Shown here piece by piece: positions 40,875 to 49,477 of a DNA stretch of 64,000 nucleotides. The first letter of the stretch is position 1. The number at the start of each line of letters is the position of its first letter. The stretch spans positions 1 to 64,000 of the forward strand of contig JAMOBI010000007.1 of NCBI GenBank assembly GCA_039908105.1, in the 5' to 3' direction. Position numbers and translations under genes: made by a program. Below the pieces are notes generated by a model. That model saw only the letters and a program-made list of their open reading frames with translations, was not told the DNA's origin and searched no databases. The stretch comes from Magnetaquiglobus sp039908105. GTDB lineage: Bacteria; Pseudomonadota; Magnetococcia; Magnetococcales; Magnetaquicoccaceae.

Positions 40875-42584
40875 CTACGGTGTCCAACGGTAAACCGCCT
40901 GGGCACGATTGCCGCAGCCCGAATATTCCAAAGAGTGACACAGGGATCGCAACAAGGCGATACCCCGTCCGCCATGACCCAGATTGCCTGACAGTTGTGA
41001 ATGAACCAAATCCATGGCAAAACCCGCGCCCGTGTCTTCCATCACAATATGAATCTCTCCACCCGCCGGCTCAAGGTTTCCCGGTTCCGTCAGGGGTACA
41101 TGCGCCAGTTCGATGCGGATACCACCCTCTTCCAGATGCGCCAACCGCTCCTCGCGTTCGGTGTAATACTGGATGAACCCTTCCGGTGTCTTCTTGGTCC
41201 GGGTGTCGAGCTTGAGCAACCCATGATCCAGCGCGTTGGAGAAAAGTTCCGCAAGAATCGTATACAGTCGTTCGCGATGGCCCATCGGCGCCTGGAGGTT
41301 CATCACCGCGTTGATGATCGTCGGCAGAGGATCCACCGATTTCAAAGTCTGCGCGCTGAACATGAACGATGCCTTCCAGGGGGTGGGGGCGATTGCCGCC
41401 CGTTGCCGGCGCTGTTCACTCTCCCTGGGCTCCTCGCTCGCCCGCGCGCAGACGATCTCCAACAGACTGACATCATCCGACTGCATCGCGTTACCGCGAA
41501 ACCGTTCCAGATCATCCAGAATGGTATGAAACAGGAGTTCGGGCGGGTGTGAGCCGTCGAAATGGCTTTCCAACCGTTCACTACCGTACATCGATCCATT
41601 CGTGTCCGTGGCCTCGGTGACACCATCGGAGAGCAGGAACACCCGGTACTCCGGTCGCATCTCCAGGATCTCCACCTTGCGATCCTCGCGCGTCATGGGC
41701 GCAATGCCAAGCGGCAGACGGCTGGAGGAGACCCGATGGGCCAGGCGTCCCGAACCGTCAATCACCAGCACGTCGGGCAGACCACCGTTCCAAATGTTCA
41801 GGCTCTTCTGCCGATGATCCACCTCGATCAAACAGGCCGCGCAAAACATGCGTCGCGGCATGATCGACAGCAGTTTTACATTCATCGCTTCGGCCAGATC
41901 ACCGATCGAAAAACCTTGTGCGGTCATCTCGTAAAAAATGTCCGCCACCGGCATGGCCGCCACCGCTGCCGACAATCCATGGCCGGTAAAATCTCCCAGC
42001 ATGATGTGCAATCCACCCGCCGGATTGTAGCAGGCCACCAGCAGATCGCCGTTGAACAACGTCATCGGTACGGTCCAGTGGTTGAGGCATGGGGCATCCA
42101 ACAGATTGCCCGATCGGACGATGTTGGCAAAAATATGCTGTCCGACCTCAAGTTCCTGATGCAACCGTTCCTGATGCTGCTCCAGCTCCTCTTTTTGTGC
42201 CCGCAGTCGCGCATGCAGCTGCCGGATCCGCTCCATGGCGCTGATCTTGGCCTGGAGAATGGTGCGGTTGAACGGCTTGGTCAAAAAATCATCGCCACCG
42301 GCGTCGATGCACTGCACCAACCCCTCTTCATCCGTCACGGCGGTCAAAAAGATGATGGGCGTGAAGCGCCCGGCATGAATCCGTTTGATCTCCTGGGCCG
42401 CCTCGTAGCCGTTCATCATCGGCATGCGAATGTCCAACAACACCAGATCCGGTTGATGCAGTCCGAACTGCTCCACGCCATCGCGTCCGTTGACGGCAGT
42501 GAAGACCTCGTGTCCCTCCTTGCCCAACAGCCGTTGCAGAATGGTGCGGTTGATCGGGTCGTCATCGACGATCAGGATCTTCAT
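40875..42584 (-). CDS. Response regulator with SpoIIE-type PP2C phosphatase and HATPase domains
   Basis: The 569 residues form three modules. A receiver comes first (VDDDP, phospho-acceptor D51 in LVLLDIRMP). A short coiled coil follows (RLRAQKEELEQHQERLHQEL, about 138-158). Next is a SpoIIE/PP2C phosphatase (GDLLVACYNPAGG, LGDFTGHGLSAA, FLLSDGVTEA, SDDVSLL). The end is a GHKL anti-sigma-type HATPase (LAELFSNALDHGLL, MEDTGAGF, HGGRGIALLRSL). Phosphatase and kinase acting on one STAS antagonist is the logic of partner-switching systems, and a STAS gene lies just upstream. The output in chemotaxis is unknown. Confidence 0.88.
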   Translation of the reverse strand: MKILIVDDDPINRTILQRLLGKEGHEVFTAVNGRDGVEQFGLHQPDLVLLDIRMPMMNGYEAAQEIKRIHAGRFTPIIFLTAVTDEEGLVQCIDAGGDDFLTKPFNRTILQAKISAMERIRQLHARLRAQKEELEQHQERLHQELEVGQHIFANIVRSGNLLDAPCLNHWTVPMTLFNGDLLVACYNPAGGLHIMLGDFTGHGLSAAVAAMPVADIFYEMTAQGFSIGDLAEAMNVKLLSIMPRRMFCAACLIEVDHRQKSLNIWNGGLPDVLVIDGSGRLAHRVSSSRLPLGIAPMTREDRKVEILEMRPEYRVFLLSDGVTEATDTNGSMYGSERLESHFDGSHPPELLFHTILDDLERFRGNAMQSDDVSLLEIVCARASEEPRESEQRRQRAAIAPTPWKASFMFSAQTLKSVDPLPTIINAVMNLQAPMGHRERLYTILAELFSNALDHGLLKLDTRTKKTPEGFIQYYTEREERLAHLEEGGIRIELAHVPLTEPGNLEPAGGEIHIVMEDTGAGFAMDLVHSQLSGNLGHGGRGIALLRSLCHSLEYSGCGNRAQAVYRWTP

Positions 42585-42627
42585 GCCCGGAATGTCGCCT
42601 CTTCAAGCCGCCAAGCGTGACTTTTAC

Positions 42628-42669
42628 AAATTTGCATGATGGGGTGGTGAAACCTCCTCGCCCCCCACC
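42628..42669 (-). repeat. Family B short GC-rich hairpin repeat, inside the chemotaxis operon
   Basis: TTTGCATGATGGGGTGGTGA and the following CCTCCTCGCCCCCCACC is a more diverged family B copy. It lies in the 134-bp gap between the STAS gene and the SpoIIE-type gene, so an RNA hairpin here could set relative expression of the two. Confidence 0.55.
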
Positions 42670-42718
42670 TGAGGAATCCCACAGGGGAGTTCCTCGGTCA
42701 AGTGTGCAACGGGTATCC

Positions 42719-43033
42719 TCAAGCGATCTTGAACAGACGCTGGAAGTTGGCGGTTTCCAGGATTTTGCGGATCTCCGGACGGGTGTTGATGATCTCGATG
42801 TCCGACTCGTTGGCACCGGCCTCCTCGCGCAACAACAGCAGCATGCCGAGCGCGGAGGAGTCGATGTATTCGGTCCCGGCCAGATCGATCACGAACCGTC
42901 TGCCATGATTCTCGTCCCCGGAATCGGCCTGGTAGGCGGCACGGAACTGAGAGTGCATCTCGAAGTTGAAGCGTCCCTTGACGCCAATGATGGTCTCCTT
43001 GTCGTTACGCGTGACATGGATGGTTCCGGACAT
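42719..43033 (-). CDS. STAS-domain protein (anti-sigma-factor antagonist type)
   Basis: The 104-residue protein is a single STAS domain of the SpoIIAA/RsbV kind. The phosphorylatable serine is in EYIDSSALGMLL (S59 or S60), and GVKGRFNFEMHSQFRAAY is the first half of the fold. The ATG at 43033 has AAAGGAGA upstream; 29 residues of open frame ahead are not STAS-like. The downstream neighbour carries both a PP2C phosphatase and a HATPase, the enzymes that would dephosphorylate and phosphorylate this protein. Confidence 0.9.
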   Translation of the reverse strand: MSGTIHVTRNDKETIIGVKGRFNFEMHSQFRAAYQADSGDENHGRRFVIDLAGTEYIDSSALGMLLLLREEAGANESDIEIINTRPEIRKILETANFQRLFKIA

Positions 43034-43116
43034 ATCGTTCTCCTTTCGACATGAAAGATGTATGGAAAAATTACTTCGTTGCCGAGCGCCCGAGGCGTCC
43101 GGATCCGTGAGGAGCA

Positions 43117-44091
43117 TCAAAACAGCTCAATGTCCCCCTCGTCCATATTGGTCTGCTGCACGGCCTGCCGGTCGGCAACTTCAAATCGCTCCACCTGCTC
43201 GGCAAGCGCGGTGCGCATGTGATGCTCGGCATTGGCATCGAACTGGGGCGGAATGATGGCCACCATCTGTTCGAGCACCGCGAATTTGCGGTCCATGCTC
43301 TGGGTCAACTGCGTGACCATATCCTCGAACTGCAACGACATGACCGCGATGCCGACCCGCATGTTGATATCTTCGGTGATCGCCGCCACCTTGGCAATGG
43401 TGTCGCTCGTCATCTGGTCGATGGCGTTGACCTCGTCCATCATGAAATCGACCCGCCCCTTGGATTCGATCGCAAAGCTCATGTCCTTGGAGGCCATGTG
43501 CTCGATGATCTCCTTGGTGCTGTTGATGTTCTCGCGCGCCTGGTCGATCACATCGCTGATCTTGCCGCTGAATGCGTGCGAGTTGCCGGCGAGCTTGCGT
43601 ACCTCGTCGGCCACCACGGCAAACGAACGTCCCGCTTGTCCCGCACGCGCGGCCACGATCCGGGCGTTGAGCGACAACACATGGGTTTGTTCCGCGATGC
43701 CGTTGATGTCCTTGATCAGCAGCACCACCTCTGCCATCTGCGTGGAAAGGGCGTCGACGCGGTGGACCATCTCCATGCTCTGGCGGCTGACCAGAATGAT
43801 ATGATCCACGAAGGTTCGCAAGATTTTATCGGTTTCGGAGACAAATTTGCGCACGCTGATGGTCGACTGCTCCGTATCCTTGGAGACATCCATGGATTGG
43901 GTCAGCGATGATACCAGATCATGTTGCTCATTGGATTTGTCGCGCAGACCGTTGAAGCTGTCGGTCAGCTTGACAATCGCATCCTGCACGAGCGAGCGGA
44001 TCTGCTGCATCTCGTAACGGACGCTCTCCAACTCCCGGTTGATCTCGGCGCGGATCTCCCGGAGCAGCTGTTCGTGCTGGCCAGTCATCAC
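43117..44091 (-). CDS. Soluble methyl-accepting chemotaxis-like protein
   Basis: The 324-residue protein has no membrane segment or ligand domain. The N-terminal coiled coil (residues about 1-130) leads to a receptor signalling tip, EQTHVLSLNARIVAARAGQA and GRSFAVVADEVRKLAGNS, close to the canonical hairpin that binds CheA and CheW (canonical QTNLLALNAAIEAARAGE). A C-terminal helical part (QFEDMVTQLTQSMDRKF) recalls CheZ or FlhF-linked helical bundles. It is encoded 1 bp after cheW, so it may be a cytoplasmic receptor or a modulator of the array. Confidence 0.8.
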   Translation of the reverse strand: MMTGQHEQLLREIRAEINRELESVRYEMQQIRSLVQDAIVKLTDSFNGLRDKSNEQHDLVSSLTQSMDVSKDTEQSTISVRKFVSETDKILRTFVDHIILVSRQSMEMVHRVDALSTQMAEVVLLIKDINGIAEQTHVLSLNARIVAARAGQAGRSFAVVADEVRKLAGNSHAFSGKISDVIDQARENINSTKEIIEHMASKDMSFAIESKGRVDFMMDEVNAIDQMTSDTIAKVAAITEDINMRVGIAVMSLQFEDMVTQLTQSMDRKFAVLEQMVAIIPPQFDANAEHHMRTALAEQVERFEVADRQAVQQTNMDEGDIELF

Positions 44092-44092
44092 G

Positions 44093-44584
44093 TCAACTGG
44101 ATGCCTGGTTGTTCAGCCCCAGCACCGTTGCCACGTCGAGGATGATCAACAGATTGCGCTCAAACTCCACCACCCCGTGTACGAAATCGGCGGCAATGCC
44201 AGTGAGGTTGGCCGGCGGCGGCAGGATGTTGTCATCGACGATGTCGCGCACATCCCCCAGCTGATCCACAGCCAGCCCCACCGGATCCTCCCAGGGACAT
44301 TTGGTCATGGCCAGTTCGTGATCGATCTTCGTGACCTCGTCACGGGTTTTCATGATGACGTTGTACTGCTTGACTCGCGCCTCGCCCGAATCGGGTTTGG
44401 ACCAGCACAGGCGGGAGCGCAGGTCGAACAGGGTGATCACCCGACCACGGATGTTGAGCATGCCGCGGATGTAATCCGGCGAACCGGGAACCGGGGTGCA
44501 CTCCATGGACCGGTTGATCTCCCGGACCAGCAGGATGTCGATCCCCAGATAGAGGTCGCCCAAGGTGAAGGTACTGACGAGCAT
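44093..44584 (-). CDS. cheW: Chemotaxis coupling protein CheW
   Basis: The 163-residue CheW-like domain links receptors to CheA. Typical motifs are LGIDILLVREINR, PGSPDYIRGMLNIRGRVITLFDLR (the conserved beta-barrel core) and DPVGLAVDQLGDVRDI. It is the second gene of the operon, 49 bp after cheA, and is followed with a 1-bp gap by the soluble receptor-like gene. Confidence 0.93.
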   Translation of the reverse strand: MLVSTFTLGDLYLGIDILLVREINRSMECTPVPGSPDYIRGMLNIRGRVITLFDLRSRLCWSKPDSGEARVKQYNVIMKTRDEVTKIDHELAMTKCPWEDPVGLAVDQLGDVRDIVDDNILPPPANLTGIAADFVHGVVEFERNLLIILDVATVLGLNNQASS

Positions 44585-44633
44585 GGCGCAATGTTCTCCG
44601 ATGGCTCAAAGTTTCTTTTCGATCGTCCCGGTC

Positions 44634-47600
44634 TTAACGCGGCCGCAAGGTGGAGACCACCTTGAGCAGACGATTCTTGTCGATGGCCGGCACGCAGCTG
44701 ACAAACCCGGCACGGGCGCAGCGATCCTCCAACTCCGAGGAGATGGAAGAGGTGGTGGCGATCATCGGGATTTCGGCGTGCGGCGTGCCGTTGAGCTCGT
44801 TGGCCAGCTCGAAGCCGTCCATCACCGGCATGTTGAGGTCGGTGACCAACAGGTCGTAGTCGCCACGGTTGAGCATGCCGATGGCCGCCTGGCCATCCTC
44901 GGCCTGGTCCACCTCGAAGCCCACGGAGCTCAAATAGTTGCTGGTCAACACGCGCAGAAACGGGGTATCGTCGACCACCAGGGCGCGGAAGCCCGATCCT
45001 TCGACCTGCGGCGGCATCCACGGCGGGCGGATGCCGGCCATCTCGAACACCGCGTTGACATCCGGGAAGAGCACCACCCGGTCGTCGATCTGCGCGGATC
45101 CGAACAGCCCCGGCGCCTGAATGGCACGGCAGTCCAGATCGATGTTGGTCTCGCGGGTGTCGATGATGCGCGAGAAGATCAGACCGGCCTGGATATCCGG
45201 GATGTTTGGCACCACCATGCAGAGGTTAAGATCCTCCTCCTCCTCCGAATCCGTGGTGTTGCGCGACAGACCCATGCCTTCGAGTCCGAGGACGTGATCC
45301 GGATAGATGGCGCGGAAGGTCTTGCCGTCGTAACGCACGTAGGGCAGGCCGCCGATGGTGTCGAGCAGCTTGGGCGAGATCTTCTCGACGCGCCGCACCA
45401 TCGAGTGGACGATCCCCATGATGAGACCGGTACCGGTTTCGAGCAGGATGATGTTCTGACGCTCGCGCAGGGCGGCCCGACGCTCCTCGTCCAGATCCAT
45501 GCGTGTGGCCCGTTCCACGTTGGAAAAATTGATCTTGGCCTGTTCCATCAGGCCGGCGTAGTCGATGATCAGTGAGACGCTACCATCGCCCAAGATGGTG
45601 GTGGCCGAGAAGCAGGGGTTGTCCTTGAAGAACGAGGGCAGGGGCTTCACGACGATCTCTTCGCTGTCGAGCACCTCGTCGACCACCATGCCGAACTCGT
45701 TCCCGCCAACATTGAGCACCATCACATAGGCCACCAGGGTGTGCGGATCGCGGCGGTCGGAGGCGGTTGGAGGCGGGGCCTCGCTACGCCGGTCGTCCTT
45801 GCCGGAAGCGGCATCCTGGGATTTGCGCAGGCCGTTGCGGCGATCCGAGAACCGTTCGCGGCGGTCCGGCGTGGCCCCGTCGCCGAGCACCCGTGGGATG
45901 TTCAGGACATCGGTGAGATCGACCAGAGGCAACAACATGTTGCGCAGTCGCAACACCGGGGCGCTGCCGACGATCTCGATCTGTTGGGCGCGCTCCGATT
46001 CGGCCACGCGCACGATCTCGACCAGACCGATCTCCGGGATGGCGAAGCGTTGATTGCCCGCCGAGACGATCATCGCCGGGATGATGGCGAGCGTCAGCGG
46101 GAGTTTGAGGATGATGTTTGTTCCCTTGCCGACCTTGGAGAGGATCTGCACCGTACCACCGAGTTTTTCGATGTTGGTGCGCACCACGTCCATGCCCACG
46201 CCGCGGCCTGAAACGTCCGAGACCTTCTTGGCCATCGAGAATCCAGGGGCGAAAATCAGATCCAGGGCATCCTCTTCGCTCATGGTGTCGGCCTGGCGTT
46301 CGGTGATCAGACCGCGTTCCAGGGCTTTGGTCTTGACCCGCTCGGCATCGATGCCCGCGCCGTCGTCGGCGAGCGAGATGTTCACCATGCCGTTTTCGTG
46401 ATAAGCGGCCAACTCCACCTGACCGGCTTCCGGCTTGTTGCTGGCCAGACGATCCTGCGGCAGCTCGATGGCGTGGTCGGCCACGTTGCGGATCATGTGG
46501 GTGAGCGGATCGGAGAGGTGTTCGATCACCGACTTGTCGAGGTCGACATCGCCTCCGCGCAATTCCAGATCGATCTTCTTGCCGAGCTTGTGGGCCAGGT
46601 CGCGCACAATGCGCGGGAATTTGTTGAACACCACCGAAACCGGCTGCATGCGGGCCTGCATGACCCGTTCCTGGATGCGGCTGGTGATGGAGTCGAGGTT
46701 CTGCACCAGCGGTCCGAAGTGCGGAAACTTGGCCTGGACTTCGACCGCAGCGCGCGACAACTGGTTTCTGGCCAGCACCAACTCACCGGCGTTGTTGATC
46801 AGCTCATCCAACAAAGAGACGCTGACGCGCAGGGTCTCTTCGACGGTCGGGCTGGAGCTCTTGTTGGCAGGCTGACCCGACTTGGCTGCGGTAGCGCGTT
46901 TGGCTGTCGGGGCGTATCTGGGTTTTTTCAGACGAGGGGTGTGGGCCTCCTTGGCGCGCGGGCCGTCATCGTCATCATCATCGTCATCGCGCGGCTTGGC
47001 TGCGGCAGCCTTGGGCGCGGCAGCTGACGCGGCGGGGGCGCCATTTTTGGCCGCCTGGGCGACCGAGGCGGAGACCGTCTGTTTCCGGATGTGATCGTTG
47101 TCGACTTGCAGCAGAGAGAGCAGCAGGTCGTCTTCCAGCACCGTGGAGAGCAGCACCGACAAGGAGGTGGCGTTTAAGGATTCGAGCTCCTTGTTGCTCT
47201 GGAACGGCGGTTCGGTGGCGACAATCGAGCCGACCGACTCCATCAGCGATTTGGTGGTGTTGAACAGATCGACCCGTTCATCCTTGCCGGAGGGCAGATC
47301 GATGGCGATCGAGAAGAAACGGCGCCCGTGGGTGACCGCTTCGTTGATCGCATCCGGATAACGGGCCAGATCAAAGGTCTTGATATCGACCTTTTTGGCC
47401 TCACCGCCTCCACCGGCGGGTGGTGCGTGGGCAGCCGGTGCCGCTGTGACGGGCGCGGGTACGGGTGCCGGTTTGGGTTCGGGCGGAGGCGGTGGAGCGG
47501 CTGCCGCAGGCGTTGGGGCTGCGGCAGGCTTGGGCGCACCACCACCGCTCCCTTCGAGGATCGCCTGGATGGTGGCGATCTGCTCGCTGGCATCGACCGA

Positions 47601-47933
47601 TTCGCTGGCTGACACGTCGTGGATCATGGTCTGCAACTTGTCGAGTCCCGACAAGAGGCTGTCCGTGACCGCCGGCGTGATCGACATGGTTTTTTCCCGG
47701 ACTTTGCCCAGGAGGTTCTCCATGGTGTGGCTCAGCTTGGTGATGCTGGAGAGTCCGAAGAAACCGGCGGAGCCCTTGATCGAATGCACGCTGCGGAACA
47801 GGCGGTTGATGATCTCCGGATCCGTGCTGTCGCCTCGCTCTTCCAGGGTCAGAAGATCAGGCTCGATGGTCTCCAAATGTTCGGTGGCTTCCTGCACGAA
47901 CATGCCTAAAAGTTCATCATCTTCCTCGGCCAT
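44634..47933 (-). CDS. cheA: Hybrid chemotaxis histidine kinase CheA with C-terminal receiver domain
   Basis: This 1099-residue kinase is the first gene of the operon. The Hpt domain has the phosphorylated H50 (LFRSVHSIKGSAGFF). A long Pro/Ala/Lys/Asp-rich linker follows, then a dimerisation domain, the HATPase domain (DPLTHMIRNVADHAIE, DDGAGIDAERV, SGRGVGMDVVRT) and two CheW-like domains. The receiver at the end has its Asp in LLVTDLNMPVMDG. The ATG at 47933 fits the Hpt start; 45 in-frame residues upstream look non-coding. CheA-CheY fusions typically use the receiver as a phosphate sink. Confidence 0.93.
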   Translation of the reverse strand: MAEEDDELLGMFVQEATEHLETIEPDLLTLEERGDSTDPEIINRLFRSVHSIKGSAGFFGLSSITKLSHTMENLLGKVREKTMSITPAVTDSLLSGLDKLQTMIHDVSASESVDASEQIATIQAILEGSGGGAPKPAAAPTPAAAAPPPPPEPKPAPVPAPVTAAPAAHAPPAGGGGEAKKVDIKTFDLARYPDAINEAVTHGRRFFSIAIDLPSGKDERVDLFNTTKSLMESVGSIVATEPPFQSNKELESLNATSLSVLLSTVLEDDLLLSLLQVDNDHIRKQTVSASVAQAAKNGAPAASAAAPKAAAAKPRDDDDDDDDGPRAKEAHTPRLKKPRYAPTAKRATAAKSGQPANKSSSPTVEETLRVSVSLLDELINNAGELVLARNQLSRAAVEVQAKFPHFGPLVQNLDSITSRIQERVMQARMQPVSVVFNKFPRIVRDLAHKLGKKIDLELRGGDVDLDKSVIEHLSDPLTHMIRNVADHAIELPQDRLASNKPEAGQVELAAYHENGMVNISLADDGAGIDAERVKTKALERGLITERQADTMSEEDALDLIFAPGFSMAKKVSDVSGRGVGMDVVRTNIEKLGGTVQILSKVGKGTNIILKLPLTLAIIPAMIVSAGNQRFAIPEIGLVEIVRVAESERAQQIEIVGSAPVLRLRNMLLPLVDLTDVLNIPRVLGDGATPDRRERFSDRRNGLRKSQDAASGKDDRRSEAPPPTASDRRDPHTLVAYVMVLNVGGNEFGMVVDEVLDSEEIVVKPLPSFFKDNPCFSATTILGDGSVSLIIDYAGLMEQAKINFSNVERATRMDLDEERRAALRERQNIILLETGTGLIMGIVHSMVRRVEKISPKLLDTIGGLPYVRYDGKTFRAIYPDHVLGLEGMGLSRNTTDSEEEEDLNLCMVVPNIPDIQAGLIFSRIIDTRETNIDLDCRAIQAPGLFGSAQIDDRVVLFPDVNAVFEMAGIRPPWMPPQVEGSGFRALVVDDTPFLRVLTSNYLSSVGFEVDQAEDGQAAIGMLNRGDYDLLVTDLNMPVMDGFELANELNGTPHAEIPMIATTSSISSELEDRCARAGFVSCVPAIDKNRLLKVVSTLRPR

Positions 47934-48518
47934 GACGACAAATTCCCCTGAACGCGCGACACTTAAGATTACGAAGTTGTTACAAACCGCCGATCCATGC
48001 CCGCCCTTTCGGGGGTCTGATCGGCTGAGGTCGATTTGAGATGATGGGGTGAAAGTTGACCCGCCCACTCATCCGGTAATCATCAATAAAGCCTGATTTC
48101 GAAACAGGTCTCGTGAATCCGGCTCCGGTTTCGGTGATTTCCCGGGAACAAGGCACCCAACACCCTGCCATCAGTGTATCGGGATTCCACCCGATAAATC
48201 AAGACACACGAGGGGCGTTGTCCCCTTTGGGGAAACCAGGCCTGTGAAAATGGATCACTGCGAAAATTTCTATATCATTATTGCTTGGATTCGGCTATGA
48301 TTAACGCGCTTTGATTGCATTTTTCCCATTTACGCTATGTTACAAATGGGTGTCGTTCACGGGAAGGGTGGATTTTTGCTCGCAGCCACGTGACGCTTGG
48401 GGGTCGCCGGAAGGGCGCCGCGATCGCAAACATCGCGTGCGTCATGCTTCCGATCGGGCGTTTTCTTGTTCACTACTTCTATAATCGGGCCTTCTGGTCT
48501 AACAGGGAGAGTTGCACG
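47934..48518. other. Divergent regulatory region between cheA and a small hypothetical gene
   Basis: These 585 bp should hold the promoters of the minus-strand chemotaxis operon and of the plus-strand gene at 48519. AT-rich sequence lies at 48250-48350. TATAAT at 48480-48485 preceded by CTTC is a possible extended -10 for the plus-strand gene; no convincing -35 is visible. I see no gene in it. Confidence 0.5.
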
Positions 48519-48926
48519 ATGAATAAATCGGTCGTTTCGGAACTTTTGCATGAGCCTGCCGTGGACAACAACGATACCCATCTCTGGATGGCCGTCATGG
48601 ACCGTGCGGTTCGTGATCTCGTTGCCCTGGAGCGCTATCGGCAGGATCCCGCCGTGATGGAGGATCCGGTCTTCCGGTATGATTATCGCACGTTGCGCAA
48701 ATGGTTTCACTCTTCCTCCATGGAGCCCGGTTCGTTCAACTGGATCTGTTCCCTTGTTAACATCGATCCCAAATGGGCACTCAATCGCCTTGAGGAGCGT
48801 TTGAAAGTCAGCATTGGCCCCTCCTCGGGCAAGAAACAGGCCGCGCGGGTCGGTGCCATCTCTCTTCCGGACGAAGTGGATGAACTTCACGATGAGGATC
48901 TGGATGCCATTGCGGCGGCTGCCTGA
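48519..48926 (+). CDS. Hypothetical protein, 135 residues
   Basis: The protein begins MNKSVVSELLHEPAVDNNDT and is soluble. It contains a helical, tryptophan-bearing central part (YRTLRKWFHSSSMEPGSFNW, then ICSLVNIDPKWALNRLEERL) and an acidic, alanine-rich C-terminus. I do not recognise the family. The ATG at 48519 is preceded by CAGGGAGA. It is divergent from the chemotaxis operon. A GC-rich terminator follows at 49048. Confidence 0.65.
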   Translation: MNKSVVSELLHEPAVDNNDTHLWMAVMDRAVRDLVALERYRQDPAVMEDPVFRYDYRTLRKWFHSSSMEPGSFNWICSLVNIDPKWALNRLEERLKVSIGPSSGKKQAARVGAISLPDEVDELHDEDLDAIAAAA

Positions 48927-49044
48927 CCTTGAGATTGAGTTATCGCAAGAAACGTGCCTTGAAATTTTGACGCCGGATGAGGGGTTGCGCGGCTGGGTGA
49001 AGGCTGTGCGAAGATCCTTTGATTCGATCCGGAGGTGGGAATGA
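48904..49044 (+). CDS. Possible 46-residue overlapping ORF
   Basis: This frame begins within the end of the previous gene (MPLRRLPDLEIELSQETCLE) and continues GLRGWVKAVRRSFDSIRRWE to a stop just before the terminator at 49048. The composition beyond 48926 looks coding, so it may be a small gene or the remains of a longer C-terminus of the upstream protein after a frameshift. Neither is proven. Confidence 0.3.
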   Translation: MPLRRLPDLEIELSQETCLEILTPDEGLRGWVKAVRRSFDSIRRWE

Positions 49045-49047
49045 ATG

Positions 49048-49074
49048 GACCGGGCCTTTGGTGCCCGGTCTTTT
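49048..49074 (+). terminator. Rho-independent terminator
   Basis: GACCGGGC pairs perfectly with GCCCGGTC around the loop CTTTGGT and is followed by TTTT. It ends the transcription unit of the hypothetical gene at 48519. Confidence 0.85.
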
Positions 49075-49113
49075 CGTGTCAGAGGAAGGGTATCTCGCTC
49101 TTCCATTGCTTTG

Positions 49114-49360
49114 TTAAACCGCACCCAGCTTGGAATGTGTCGTTTTTATTAAACCGCACCCAGCTTGGAATATGTCGTTTTTACTGGAAAAAAAGAGAGG
49201 GTCTGGGAGATTCATCTCCCAGGGTTTTGCCTTTGCCTTTAGCGAAAAATGCGCCGCGCGCCGCCTTCGCGGGAGTCGTTTTTTGCCTTTTGGAAACGAC
49301 TCTGTGCATCTTGCACGCAGCCTTGCGAAAAATCACGCATGCCAAAATGGGTGCGGTTTA
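49114..49360 (+). repeat. Family A repeat with tandemly duplicated left end
   Basis: The left terminus TTAAACCGCACCCAGCTTGG is present twice in tandem, at 49114-49148 and from 49149, differing at one base. Hairpin 1 is intact. Hairpin 2 has lost its 5' half (AGCGAAAAATGCGCC follows the T-rich part directly). Hairpin 3 pairs GAGTCGTTT with AAACGACTC. The right end CGCATGCCAAAATGGGTGCG plus GTTTA is well preserved. Confidence 0.9.
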
Positions 49361-49477
49361 GTATGTGACGATTCATCGTCCCTTTTGTTCAGGGGTCGGG
49401 GTGGTGCCGCACCGGCTCCTTGAATAAAACGGGTGCTGAATCGGGATCCGTGAATTCTTTTCGGAGTGATCGACATC

